This document shows, piece after piece, positions 1-5,970 of a stretch of DNA of 10,037 nucleotides. The notes under the pieces are model-generated. The model did no database searches. It was not told where the DNA came from and saw only the letters and a list, made by a program, of their open reading frames with translations. Location: positions 1 through 10,037 of the forward strand of contig CAIKYI010000014.1 of NCBI GenBank assembly GCA_903831545.1, given 5' to 3'. The translations under genes were made by a program, and so were the position numbers. Position 1 is the stretch's first letter. Every line of letters begins with the position of its first letter. The DNA comes from an uncultured Methylobacter sp. Its GTDB lineage: Bacteria > Pseudomonadota > Gammaproteobacteria > Methylococcales > Methylomonadaceae.

Positions 1-556
1 ATGTGGGCGATCGACAATAACATGACCCGAAAGGTTTCTCTCTATGATGCAACCTGGATAGCTTCAATAAAAGGTCTTGTTGCCGGCTCTGTCAATCTGG
101 GTCTGGCTTTCATTTTAGGCGCAACCATTCCTGAGCTGCCAAGTCTTGCTTGGGCTTTAGTTGTCGGTTTTTTTTTGCTACGGCCTGAGCTTGCTACTTT
201 TTGTAATTGGCTTACGCCATCTTGGCACAGCGCGGACTAGCGCTTACTTTTTAATCGCCCCGTTTATGGGAGCATTAATGGCCCTAGCCATGGGAGAACC
301 ACTGACCCAGAAATTAATTGTCTCGGGAATATTGATGGGACTGGGTATCTGCCTGCATTTAACGGAGCAACACCAACATCGCCATGTGCATGAAGCGATG
401 GAACATAATCATGTTCACAGGCATGATGAACATCACCAACATGAGCATGATGTTCCGGTCGACTTGGGTACCCGACACGGCCACCTGCATCGGCACACGT
501 CACTGAGTCACATCCATCCCCATTACCCGGACACTCATCATCAGCATAAACATTAA
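1..556 (+). pseudogene. EamA/DMT-family membrane transporter, 3' part, frameshifted, His-rich tail
   Basis: The 3' portion of a drug/metabolite-transporter (EamA-type) inner-membrane protein; the real start lies left of the window, and the ATG at position 1 is probably internal. Frame 1 encodes WAIDNNMTRKVSL followed by hydrophobic helices up to the motif VVGFF. Frame 2 then continues it with CYGLSLLLFVIGLRHLGTAR and two further helices. The two frames join at nine T at 168-176; eight T would restore one continuous frame. Frame 1 stops at 238-240, so as written the product loses its last helices and tail. The C-terminal 66 residues contain 24 histidines. Such tails occur in a subgroup of EamA proteins and suggest metal binding, but the substrate is unknown. 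The shift could be a genuine mutation, a slippery site or a sequencing error. A short downstream piece (161-556) could only be translated from a weak TTG. Confidence 0.8.
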
Positions 557-835
557 ATTTACCGTTTTTGCCAGCACTAAGAGTGTCACTAAACTAAGCC
601 CCATTTTAGTCTCCAGTAAAGCTTTTCATTGCATGGCCTGTTTATCTGCAATCAAACCTTATGATGGTTTTAAAAAATCACCTCTTAGCCATAGGTATCT
701 ACACAACACGTCATCCCGGCATCGATTGCCGGAATGACGTAGATTTATACTTGTGTTTATATCTATGCCTAAAGGAAAAAAAACATAAATAGTTCATCCG
801 TTTTTTCGTGCTTTCGATGGCTGCTGATTTTCATC
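557..835. other. Intergenic region between convergent genes
   Basis: This 279-bp gap lies between the stop of the plus-strand transporter and the stop of the minus-strand sigma-54 regulator, so it is a convergent 3'/3' region. It holds a REP-like palindrome (708-740) and A/T-rich stretches near 770-815. A 43-codon frame at 661-792 runs straight through the palindrome and has no convincing ribosome site, so I do not call it a gene. I found no clear GC stem plus T-tract terminator for either flanking gene. Confidence 0.6.
708..740. repeat. REP-like palindrome
   Basis: Arms ACGTCATCCCGGCA (708-721) and TGCCGGAATGACGT (727-740) pair with one mismatch around a 5-nt loop. This CGTCATTCCGGCA-type hairpin is the usual form of repetitive extragenic palindromes in many proteobacterial genomes, and it sits in a convergent intergenic gap, a typical REP position. 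No T-run follows on either strand, so it is not a standard intrinsic terminator, although it could stabilise 3' ends. Only one copy is in the window, so its repetitive nature is inferred. Confidence 0.6.
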
Positions 836-2047
836 TCATATTCTTGAAGATCTGTTATTACTCAAAAGCGCCTCATAATTAAATGGAATGGCATTTTTTG
901 TAGCTATTTCAACCAGGTTCTTGTTCCTGAAATCTTCCGCACCAGTTAATACTTTACTCTTCGTAGTAAGCAACATCCCGTAAAGCCCAAGCTTATGCCT
1001 AAGCACATTACGACTAATATCCAATAACCGCGCGGTTTGAAACTGATTTCTTTCACAGAAGTCAAAGGCAGTTCTAATCACCGTTTCTTCAACAAGATCG
1101 AATAATTTGGGTGGCGTTTGCTCACAAAGCTGCTGAAGTGCGTTTTCCAGGGATGTTGTTGAAGCTAACGCTTCCCGCTCCTGCACTCTAATACCGGACA
1201 ACTTAAAATCTTCTGGTCGTAAATAATTAGTTGGACAAACCAAGAGCGCCCGATGAATGGCATTTTCAAGTTCGCGAATATTACCTGGCCAATCGTAATT
1301 CAATAAAGTCACTTCAGTTGACGGCGATAATTTTATTTCCCCACAGCCCAAACGCTCTCCATAAATCTTAAGAAAATGTCTGGCTAAAGGCATAATGTCC
1401 CCCCGTCTTTCACGCAAGGGACTGAGTTGAATGGTTGCAACATTGAAACGGTAATATAAATCAGCCCGAAAATGGGCTGCGGCAACTGCCTCCACCAAAT
1501 TAACATTGGTAGCGGCAATGATTCTGACATCTATCGGAACTGGCTGTCTGGAGCCTACTTTTACCACTTCCTGTTCCTGCAACACACGTAGCAATTTGGC
1601 TTGCAAACCCAAAGGTAAATCACCTACTTCATCAAGAAATAAACTGCCTTTGTCAGCAGTTTCAAACCAGCCTTCTTTGCTGGTATAAGCGCCGGTAAAC
1701 GAACCTTTTTCATGACCAAACAATTCACTCTCGATCAGGTTTTCACTTAACGCCGCACAGTTTAATGCTCCGAAAACTTTCTCGCGCCGATTACTGAGTG
1801 CATGAATATGCCGGGCTACAAGCTCTTTACCTGTTCCGGTTTCACCAATAATGAGTACGGTGGCATCGCTGGGCGCAATACGCTGGATTTGTTGTAGTAA
1901 CTTACGCGAAACAGGATCTTCAAATACCAGCGCGGTTGCCCGAACCGACAGCGACAATGATCGTGACTGTGATTCATTAAACGCCAACAGTGTCTTGGGT
2001 GTAATGTCATGATTGCTGGCAATATTTTTATCTAAAAGGGAATTCAT
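836..2047 (-). CDS. Sigma-54-dependent Fis-family transcriptional activator
   Basis: A 403-residue bacterial enhancer-binding protein that would use ATP hydrolysis to open sigma-54 RNA polymerase complexes. Visible in order: a short N-terminal segment (1-43) with no receiver, PAS or GAF domain; AAA+ domain with Walker A GETGTGKE (68-75), sigma-54 loop GSFTGA (115-120, usual form GAFTGA), Walker B LFLDE (136-140), arginines of FRADLYYR (193-200) and sensor II GNIRELENA (255-263); a Fis-type helix-turn-helix with TARLLDISRNVLRHKL (about 338-353). About 44 residues follow the helix-turn-helix, which is unusual because it normally ends the protein. The ATG at 2045-2047 has a good AAAGGAG nine bases upstream. 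Lacking a sensory domain, it resembles constitutive or level-controlled SfnR-type regulators, but this assignment is tentative. It is last in the minus-strand series and separated by 187 bp, so it probably has its own promoter. Confidence 0.93.
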   Translation of the reverse strand: MNSLLDKNIASNHDITPKTLLAFNESQSRSLSLSVRATALVFEDPVSRKLLQQIQRIAPSDATVLIIGETGTGKELVARHIHALSNRREKVFGALNCAALSENLIESELFGHEKGSFTGAYTSKEGWFETADKGSLFLDEVGDLPLGLQAKLLRVLQEQEVVKVGSRQPVPIDVRIIAATNVNLVEAVAAAHFRADLYYRFNVATIQLSPLRERRGDIMPLARHFLKIYGERLGCGEIKLSPSTEVTLLNYDWPGNIRELENAIHRALLVCPTNYLRPEDFKLSGIRVQEREALASTTSLENALQQLCEQTPPKLFDLVEETVIRTAFDFCERNQFQTARLLDISRNVLRHKLGLYGMLLTTKSKVLTGAEDFRNKNLVEIATKNAIPFNYEALLSNNRSSRI

Positions 2048-2056
2048 AACGCAGTA

Positions 2057-2063
2057 CTCCTTT
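2057..2063 (-). promoter_or_regulatory. Ribosome binding site of the sigma-54 activator
   Basis: AAAGGAG on the minus strand lies 9 nt before the ATG at 2045-2047. It is the strongest Shine-Dalgarno match in the window and fixes the regulator's start. Confidence 0.75.
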
Positions 2064-2234
2064 GTTTTTAATAAGATGACTCACTCACCTCTTGTTCATG
2101 TTTTCCAAGTGAATTTAAGACCCTGCACTACGAATTACCTTTCTGAACTCTGTGTTCTTCTTGGTAAATATCAAGATCAGATAGTTTTTCATTTGGTTAA
2201 TAACATTGGCATTTTACAGATCAGTTGTCGGCGC

Positions 2235-3881
2235 TTAGATATCAATCGTTATTTCAGTTGAGTCAGGCTCCAGCTTAACGACCCTATTTGGTGTACGCCG
2301 AATAACACGCTTTCTGGGCGCAAAGGTTTTTTTAAGCAGTCGCCAGCCAATAACCAGAGAGCTGGTTCCCAACACCAAACCAAATGTTACCCAGATCAAC
2401 ATCCAGATATCCCAGATTGGACGTTGATATAGCCAGCCAAAATCCGAATGATGCAGGCCAGAGTACAACCAGCGTAATAGGCGCCCACTTTTATCAATCC
2501 TGGTTAGCAAGCGGCCATCTTGAGGATCCAGATAAAAACGGGTTTCGGCCTCATCGGCCAATTGCACCAACAATACCGGCAAAGGTTTCTCAACCAAGCT
2601 TTGACTATGCCGGGGATAATAGTAACTGTCGTATTCCATCAAAAGCGTTTGGGTTTGCACCTGACTTTTTGTAGCCAGGCGAAGCACCGCAGCAATTAGC
2701 GATGTATCACTAAACTGTGGCTGAGCACCTTCCAGCACTTGTGGCAAACGTTTGCCATCACGGGTAATTGCCAACAAAACTGCATTGCCACCCAATTGCC
2801 GCAAGCCCAGTTCGACAACATCAGAACCATCGACTGCCGCAGCCAGCAATACCGGCAACACCGGTTGCCATTGACGAATGGCAACCGGTAGTTCGCTACC
2901 TAAATAGCGGTTCATTTCTTGTCTACTGGGATTGCCCGTCGAAAACAACTTGCCAGGATTGGTATCCAAAAAACCACTTAATGCCCAGAAAAGCACCACA
3001 GTGCCACCTATCAGGCCGCTCCAGAAATGCCATTTAAACCAAAACTCACGATAAGGCTGGGTGCGACCTTCAGAATAAGTACGTTTGCCACCGTAACCGG
3101 GGCGCCAGCGCAACCAGCCGATAATCAGGCCTGTCAAAGTCGCTAGGGTCGCGAACAAGCCCAGCCATAGCTGTGTATCGCTACGGTATTTACCCAAGCC
3201 CAGAAATTCCATCGGCTTTAATAAGTGCAGCCAGTTGCCGGCCCAATAAAAAGCTCGATCCACACGTGTTGAGGCATGCAGTACTTCGCCGGTTCGCGAG
3301 GAAACCAGCAACTCGCCACCATCGCCGACCGCTATCCGATGAAATGGACTTAAAGCGTCCTGATTGCGAAGAATGATCGGCTTGTCAACTGTGTCAACAT
3401 AGCTGGCATTAACAGACTCCTTGTTTTCGGCAACAAACCAGTTCCTGGCAATTGTCTCTGCCTGGTCTGGCGTGGTAATACGCAATTTACCGTCAAGCGC
3501 AGACAAGGCGAAACGCTGTCCCTGACTGTCCTCAACCAACCATACAGGTTCACCGGCACTGCGCACTAATCGTGCCTCAGCAATAGTGATTTCAACATTA
3601 CCCTGTTTTTGTTTGGCATCGGAGGTTTCGGCCGCCTTGGATTTGTGCTCTATAGCCGCCTTACGCTGTTCGGTACTCCTATCCCAGGCCTCACCCAGAC
3701 TCAGCCAATCAAGTTGAGGCGACAAGGTTTCTGCATGCGCGAGTAGCTGACTGCGACTTTGGGTGGTCGGTGTGGAATACATAATCACCAAGCCGGTAAA
3801 AAACCAAAAAAACATGAACAAGCCAAGCACCAAACCTACCCAGCGATGAACTTGATATAACAGCCAATTCAAAGACTTCAT
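2235..3881 (-). CDS. PepSY-associated transmembrane protein, putative membrane (heme) reductase
   Basis: A 548-residue inner-membrane protein with the PepSY_TM architecture: helix 1 at 14-35, a periplasmic PepSY-like region (about 95-205), helix 2 (237-258), helix 3 (287-306), a second periplasmic part (310-488) and helix 4 (490-514) with a basic cytoplasmic tail. Histidines sit where this family binds heme: H12 (QVHRW), H219 (NWLHLL), H285 (KWHFW) and H477/H478 (GLHHSD). Characterised relatives such as FoxB are heme-b membrane reductases of ferric siderophores, so electron transfer across the inner membrane is the likely role; the substrate here is unknown. The start at 3879-3881 is chosen because AAGAGGA lies 5 nt upstream. 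A longer frame to 3962 would add 27 residues and overlap the preceding cytochrome gene. The spacing of 37 bp after the diheme cytochrome gene suggests cotranscription. Confidence 0.9.
   Translation of the reverse strand: MKSLNWLLYQVHRWVGLVLGLFMFFWFFTGLVIMYSTPTTQSRSQLLAHAETLSPQLDWLSLGEAWDRSTEQRKAAIEHKSKAAETSDAKQKQGNVEITIAEARLVRSAGEPVWLVEDSQGQRFALSALDGKLRITTPDQAETIARNWFVAENKESVNASYVDTVDKPIILRNQDALSPFHRIAVGDGGELLVSSRTGEVLHASTRVDRAFYWAGNWLHLLKPMEFLGLGKYRSDTQLWLGLFATLATLTGLIIGWLRWRPGYGGKRTYSEGRTQPYREFWFKWHFWSGLIGGTVVLFWALSGFLDTNPGKLFSTGNPSRQEMNRYLGSELPVAIRQWQPVLPVLLAAAVDGSDVVELGLRQLGGNAVLLAITRDGKRLPQVLEGAQPQFSDTSLIAAVLRLATKSQVQTQTLLMEYDSYYYPRHSQSLVEKPLPVLLVQLADEAETRFYLDPQDGRLLTRIDKSGRLLRWLYSGLHHSDFGWLYQRPIWDIWMLIWVTFGLVLGTSSLVIGWRLLKKTFAPRKRVIRRTPNRVVKLEPDSTEITIDI
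2860..2889. repeat. Perfect 13-bp inverted repeat inside the PepSY gene
   Basis: ACCGGTTGCCATT (2860-2872) and AATGGCAACCGGT (2877-2889) are exact reverse complements around the 4-nt loop GACG. It lies in coding sequence for residues about 331-340 (PVAIRQWQP), between helices 3 and 4 of the membrane protein. In mRNA it would form a very stable stem. There is no T-tract after it. Confidence 0.85.
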
Positions 3882-3927
3882 TGTTGTCCTCTTAATAAAT
3901 TTAAAGTGCCTGTAGGTGCTACAAACC
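3879..3927 (-). repeat. Junction repeat, copy B (diheme cytochrome / PepSY boundary)
   Basis: On the minus strand, ACCTACAGGCACTTT (3917-3903) and GACAACAATGAAGTCT, at the PepSY start, resemble two blocks at the small-cytochrome/peroxiredoxin boundary (copy A at 5250-5319) in the same order. Here both blocks lie outside or at the edge of the diheme cytochrome gene. The intervening stretch is about 20 nt shorter than in copy A. Found by eye; the second block could also be a conserved ribosome-site context. Confidence 0.4.
3887..3893 (-). promoter_or_regulatory. Ribosome binding site deciding the PepSY start
   Basis: AAGAGGA lies 5 nt before the ATG at 3879-3881. No comparable site precedes the in-frame upstream ATG at 3960-3962, which lies inside the cytochrome gene. 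This favours the shorter 548-residue protein beginning MKSLNWLLYQ. Confidence 0.65.
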
Positions 3928-4659
3928 CGAAATATACTCAGCCAGCGCATTAATTTCGTCATCAGTCAGCGATGCCACGAATTTGTTCATTACGCCATCC
4001 GGACTGTTTTTACGATTTCCCAATTTCCAGTTAACCAATTGAGAGCGCAAATAGATCGCACGCTGGCCACCAATCACCGGGTAAAATACATTGTCGACGC
4101 GCCTGCCCTTGCCGTTTTCACCATGGCAACTGACACAGGGCAAAAGCCCCCGTGCCTGATCGCCCTTCATAAACAAATCCCTGGCCAGCGGTTTATCTGC
4201 GCCCGCTTCGCCTTGCATGATTTTCTGACTGGCAAAGTAAGCGGCAATATCCGCCATATCTTCCTGGCTTAAGCCCTCAGCCATAATATTCATGATCTCG
4301 TGATGACGAGCGCCAGTCTGAAAATTGTTCAGTTGTTTGATTAAATACCCCGCAAACTGGCCGGCATGGTTTGGGATTTTCGCATCGCTGCTATGACCAT
4401 CCTCACCATGACACTCCTGACAACGGTTTTCACGAGACTTTTCCTTGCCGATAACTGGATTGCCATTGCCGATCCGTTGAAGGTTACCGACATTGTCCTC
4501 AGCCGCCAGGCTTTTGACCGACGCAGTCAAGGCAAACATACTCAGCAACAGCAATGAATTTCGCTTCCAGTGCCCAGTTAATAAATACTTAAACTGCCGC
4601 TTACTGGAACAATATCTCGGTAATAAACTTGTATTTGGGCTTTTTTCCGATAACCGCAT
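3919..4659 (-). CDS. Diheme cytochrome c (cytochrome c4-like), periplasmic
   Basis: A 246-residue exported electron carrier with two class I cytochrome domains. Domain 1 has heme motif CQECH (80-84) and candidate axial methionines M123/M126 in EIMNIMAEGLS. Domain 2 has CVSCH (175-179) and M224 in DGVMNKF. The spacing and the HGEDGH and HGENGKG contexts match the cytochrome c4/c553 families. The signal peptide is odd: about 33 residues with many basic residues precede the hydrophobic core SLLLLSMFALTA, with likely cleavage after LAA (about 53). No alternative ATG, GTG or TTG with a ribosome site lies between, so the ATG at 4657-4659 is kept; its AGAAAG ribosome site is weak. Only 5 bp separate it from the peroxiredoxin stop, so the two are very probably cotranscribed, and it likely passes electrons between periplasmic partners and the PepSY protein. 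Confidence 0.9.
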   Translation of the reverse strand: MRLSEKSPNTSLLPRYCSSKRQFKYLLTGHWKRNSLLLLSMFALTASVKSLAAEDNVGNLQRIGNGNPVIGKEKSRENRCQECHGEDGHSSDAKIPNHAGQFAGYLIKQLNNFQTGARHHEIMNIMAEGLSQEDMADIAAYFASQKIMQGEAGADKPLARDLFMKGDQARGLLPCVSCHGENGKGRRVDNVFYPVIGGQRAIYLRSQLVNWKLGNRKNSPDGVMNKFVASLTDDEINALAEYISGL

Positions 4660-4664
4660 GCTTT

Positions 4665-5252
4665 CTATTTAGCAACCTTGTCAGCGGCAAGCTTTTGCAC
4701 ATTTTGCAGGGCTTTTTCAACATTCTCAGCAGGTTTCAGACCAGTCAAGGTGGAAGCGATTATGCCATCGGGCGTTACGATAAAAGTAGTGCGTTCAGCA
4801 AAACCATGTGTAATTTCAATGCCGCGCGAATCTTTTTTCCCAGCAGCCGCTTCTTTAATAACCAGGTCGTAAGATTTGGCGATTTTTCCCTCAACATCTG
4901 ACGCAACGGCAACTTTACCGCCGCAAAACTCGGGGTCAGCCGAATAATCGTTAAGCCGGTCTATGCTATCAAGAGACACGCCGATAATGGTGGCGCCAAC
5001 CGCAGTGAATTTGTCATGATTGACTGCAAACGTGTGTGCCTGAATATTGCAACCGCCCGTATAAGCCGATGGGTAAAAATAGACAACGACCGGCCCTTTT
5101 TGCAAAGCCTCTTTCAAGGAATAATTAAAAGGCTTGCCAGCTAACGAGGCCTGTGTCTGAAAATCAGGTGCCGGATGGCCTTCAGGTAACGCCGCGAAGG
5201 CAGGAACGATAAATGTGCTGAACAACAGGCAAAGCGAAAAAATAGATTTCAT
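4665..5252 (-). CDS. Exported peroxiredoxin (AhpC/TSA family)
   Basis: A 195-residue thiol peroxidase that would reduce hydrogen or organic peroxides in the periplasm. Residues 1-20 form a clear signal peptide ending PAFA. The thioredoxin-fold core has the peroxidatic site P61-x3-T65-x2-C68 (YPSAYTGGC) and the conserved arginine R154 in ERTTF. A second cysteine, C110 (EFCGG), could resolve the sulfenic acid, but its position 42 residues on is not that of classical Prx Q, so mechanism is uncertain. The start at 5250-5252 is preferred because GAGTACAACC precedes it, matching the site before the PepSY gene. An ATG four codons upstream (5262-5264) is possible and would still give a signal peptide. 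It begins 37 bp after the small cytochrome gene and ends 5 bp before the diheme cytochrome gene. Export of a peroxiredoxin next to cytochromes suggests protection of heme proteins or cytochrome-linked peroxide removal. Confidence 0.88.
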   Translation of the reverse strand: MKSIFSLCLLFSTFIVPAFAALPEGHPAPDFQTQASLAGKPFNYSLKEALQKGPVVVYFYPSAYTGGCNIQAHTFAVNHDKFTAVGATIIGVSLDSIDRLNDYSADPEFCGGKVAVASDVEGKIAKSYDLVIKEAAAGKKDSRGIEITHGFAERTTFIVTPDGIIASTLTGLKPAENVEKALQNVQKLAADKVAK

Positions 5253-5319
5253 GGTTGTACTCATTAAATTAAAAAGGCTCTTGTTTATTTCAAAGTGGCT
5301 TGTAGGTATCGTGACAAGC
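5250..5319 (-). repeat. Junction repeat, copy A (small cytochrome / peroxiredoxin boundary)
   Basis: Minus-strand ACCTACAAGCCACTTT (5307-5292) encodes TYKPL at the end of the small cytochrome. It matches copy B (3917-3903) at 14 positions with one mismatch and one gap. The start context GTACAACCATGAAATCT of the peroxiredoxin also resembles that of the PepSY gene. Weaker similarity may reach back to the heme-motif codons near 5319. Confidence 0.4.
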
Positions 5320-5676
5320 GTCGTCGCAAGAATTTGATATTTCAATAGCCTTAATCGACGCAGACTCGAAATTATTGGCTTCGACAAACTTAATGATTTC
5401 CGCTGCCCGGTCTTCGTAGATTTTGGCATCAGCTACAGCATCAGCAGAATGACCTCTCTTTTCAAAGAAACCTTCGACCAGCTTGAAATCACTTTGCATT
5501 TTTTTTGCCTGGTCAATAGTCGCAGCAGCATCTTTATTAGCGATGTTAGCCTGCAGGTTATGAGAGTTGTTATCAATAGACTCCATTAAAGTTTCGAAAT
5601 CGAATTCGGCTTCGGCATAGACTAGGCCTGTTACCAGTACAAATAAAATTCCGTAAAGGTTAATAATCTTGCGCAT
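5290..5676 (-). CDS. Small c-type cytochrome, c556/b562-like four-helix bundle, with CX3CH motif
   Basis: A 128-residue protein with a signal peptide (1-20, ending GLVYA, or 22) and an otherwise helical sequence. It follows the class II cytochrome plan: an N-terminal methionine in LMESIDNNSHNL (M31, candidate sixth ligand as in b562 and c556), an AKKMQ helix, and heme attachment at the very C-terminus followed by DTYKPL (compare CHxxYR in the family). The heme motif is C117-D-D-A-C121-H122, that is CX3CH rather than CX2CH. The ATG at 5674-5676 has AAGGAT 9 nt upstream; a longer frame to 5733 adds residues that look neither conserved nor signal-like. It is the first gene after the terminator-bearing gap and is followed by peroxiredoxin, diheme cytochrome and PepSY genes, so a role as periplasmic electron shuttle is likely. 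Substrate and partner are not visible. Confidence 0.82.
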   Translation of the reverse strand: MRKIINLYGILFVLVTGLVYAEAEFDFETLMESIDNNSHNLQANIANKDAAATIDQAKKMQSDFKLVEGFFEKRGHSADAVADAKIYEDRAAEIIKFVEANNFESASIKAIEISNSCDDACHDTYKPL

Positions 5677-5726
5677 AATATTTTGATCCTTAAGAAAGCG
5701 GTTTCCACACCGCCAGCTTACAATTA

Positions 5727-5766
5727 GTGTCACAGTCAGTTTTTTTATTTAAAAAATGACTGACAC
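5727..5766. repeat. Long imperfect palindrome (possible operator or cruciform)
   Basis: Three successive arm blocks pair: GTGTCA (5727-5732) with TGACAC (5761-5766), GTCA (5735-5738) with TGAC (5757-5760), and six of the T at 5740-5746 with AAAAAA (5751-5756). This gives 16 pairs with two small bulges (CA and G) on one arm. It lies about 50 bp upstream of the small cytochrome start and directly abuts the T-tract of the terminator. Its position fits an operator or a secondary transcription stop. Confidence 0.6.
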
Positions 5767-5796
5767 AAAAACATCCGGAAGACTTATGCCTTCCGG
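5767..5796 (-). terminator. Probable intrinsic terminator of the DUF1549/DUF1501 transcript
   Basis: On the minus strand CCGGAAG, an 8-nt loop and CTTCCGG (5796-5775) form a perfect 7-bp stem, extendable by two pairs, followed after ATG by TTTTT (5771-5767). It lies about 175 bp beyond the DUF1501 stop codon and before the small cytochrome gene. It would separate, or attenuate between, the two halves of the minus-strand cluster. Confidence 0.6.
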
Positions 5797-5881
5797 GTTA
5801 TTTTATTCTCAGTCAATATCACGGTTGGTAAAGCCAGGCACCTTTGTCTCACCAAGTTGTGGTTTACAACGTCTTTAATTA

Positions 5882-5914
5882 TTCAGCCCCCCTCTTTGCA
5901 AGAGAGTGGCTGGA
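5882..5914. repeat. Interrupted hairpin downstream of DUF1501
   Basis: CAGCC (5884-5888) pairs with GGCTG (5908-5912) and CTCTT (5892-5896) with AAGAG (5900-5904), separated by a symmetric 3x3 internal loop and closed by TGC. Two extra outer pairs (one G-U) are possible. It is 56 bp past the DUF1501 stop on the minus strand. No clean T-run follows, so an mRNA 3'-end structure is more likely than a strong terminator. Confidence 0.5.
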
Positions 5915-5970
5915 AGAAATTTCCACTGCTAAAAAGACGAATACCTGGCAACTGCCTATTTACTTGACCC

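Larger units (their letters stand above)
5677..5970. other. Structured intergenic region between DUF1501 gene and cytochrome operon
   Basis: This 294-bp gap holds no convincing gene. From left to right on the plus strand it contains a ribosome site (5686-5691) of the small cytochrome, a short GCGGT/ACCGC hairpin (5698-5713), a long imperfect palindrome (5727-5766), a terminator-like hairpin (5767-5796) and a further GC-containing hairpin (5882-5914). It should contain the 3' end of the DUF1501 transcript and a promoter for the cytochrome genes, but I could not identify a convincing -35/-10 pair or -24/-12 element. Confidence 0.55.

Noticed and set aside
264..503. Opposite-strand frame across the His-rich tail
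   Set aside because: Shadow of the CAY/CAT-rich coding repeat of the transporter; no family resemblance or ribosome site.
557..620. Small hairpins (CACT/AGTG, ACTAA/TTAGT) as a terminator of the transporter
   Set aside because: Stems are 4-5 bp and A/T-rich with no adjacent T-run.
661..792. A 43-codon plus-strand open frame
   Set aside because: It runs through the REP-like palindrome, lacks a clear ribosome site, and its translation shows nothing protein-like beyond palindrome-derived codons.
2159..2176. Inverted repeat TCTTG-N8-CAAGA upstream of the regulator as an operator
   Set aside because: Five-base arms in an A/T-rich gap are expected by chance; no second copy or adjacent promoter was recognised.
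3882..3962. Longer PepSY start adding 27 residues
   Set aside because: It would overlap the diheme cytochrome gene, has no ribosome site, and the added residues precede an already typical MKSLNWLLYQVHRW family start with a good AAGAGGA site.
5253..5429. N-terminal extensions of the peroxiredoxin up to 5429
   Set aside because: The extension overlaps the small cytochrome gene and would bury the signal peptide; the start at 5252, or at most 5264, fits better.
5698..5713. Possible -24/-12 sigma-54 promoter (GG-N10-GC on the minus strand) before the small cytochrome
   Set aside because: Only the invariant GG and GC match; the flanking bases differ from TGGCAC and TTGC, it lies only about 22 nt from the start codon, and the pattern is explained by a GCGGT/ACCGC hairpin.
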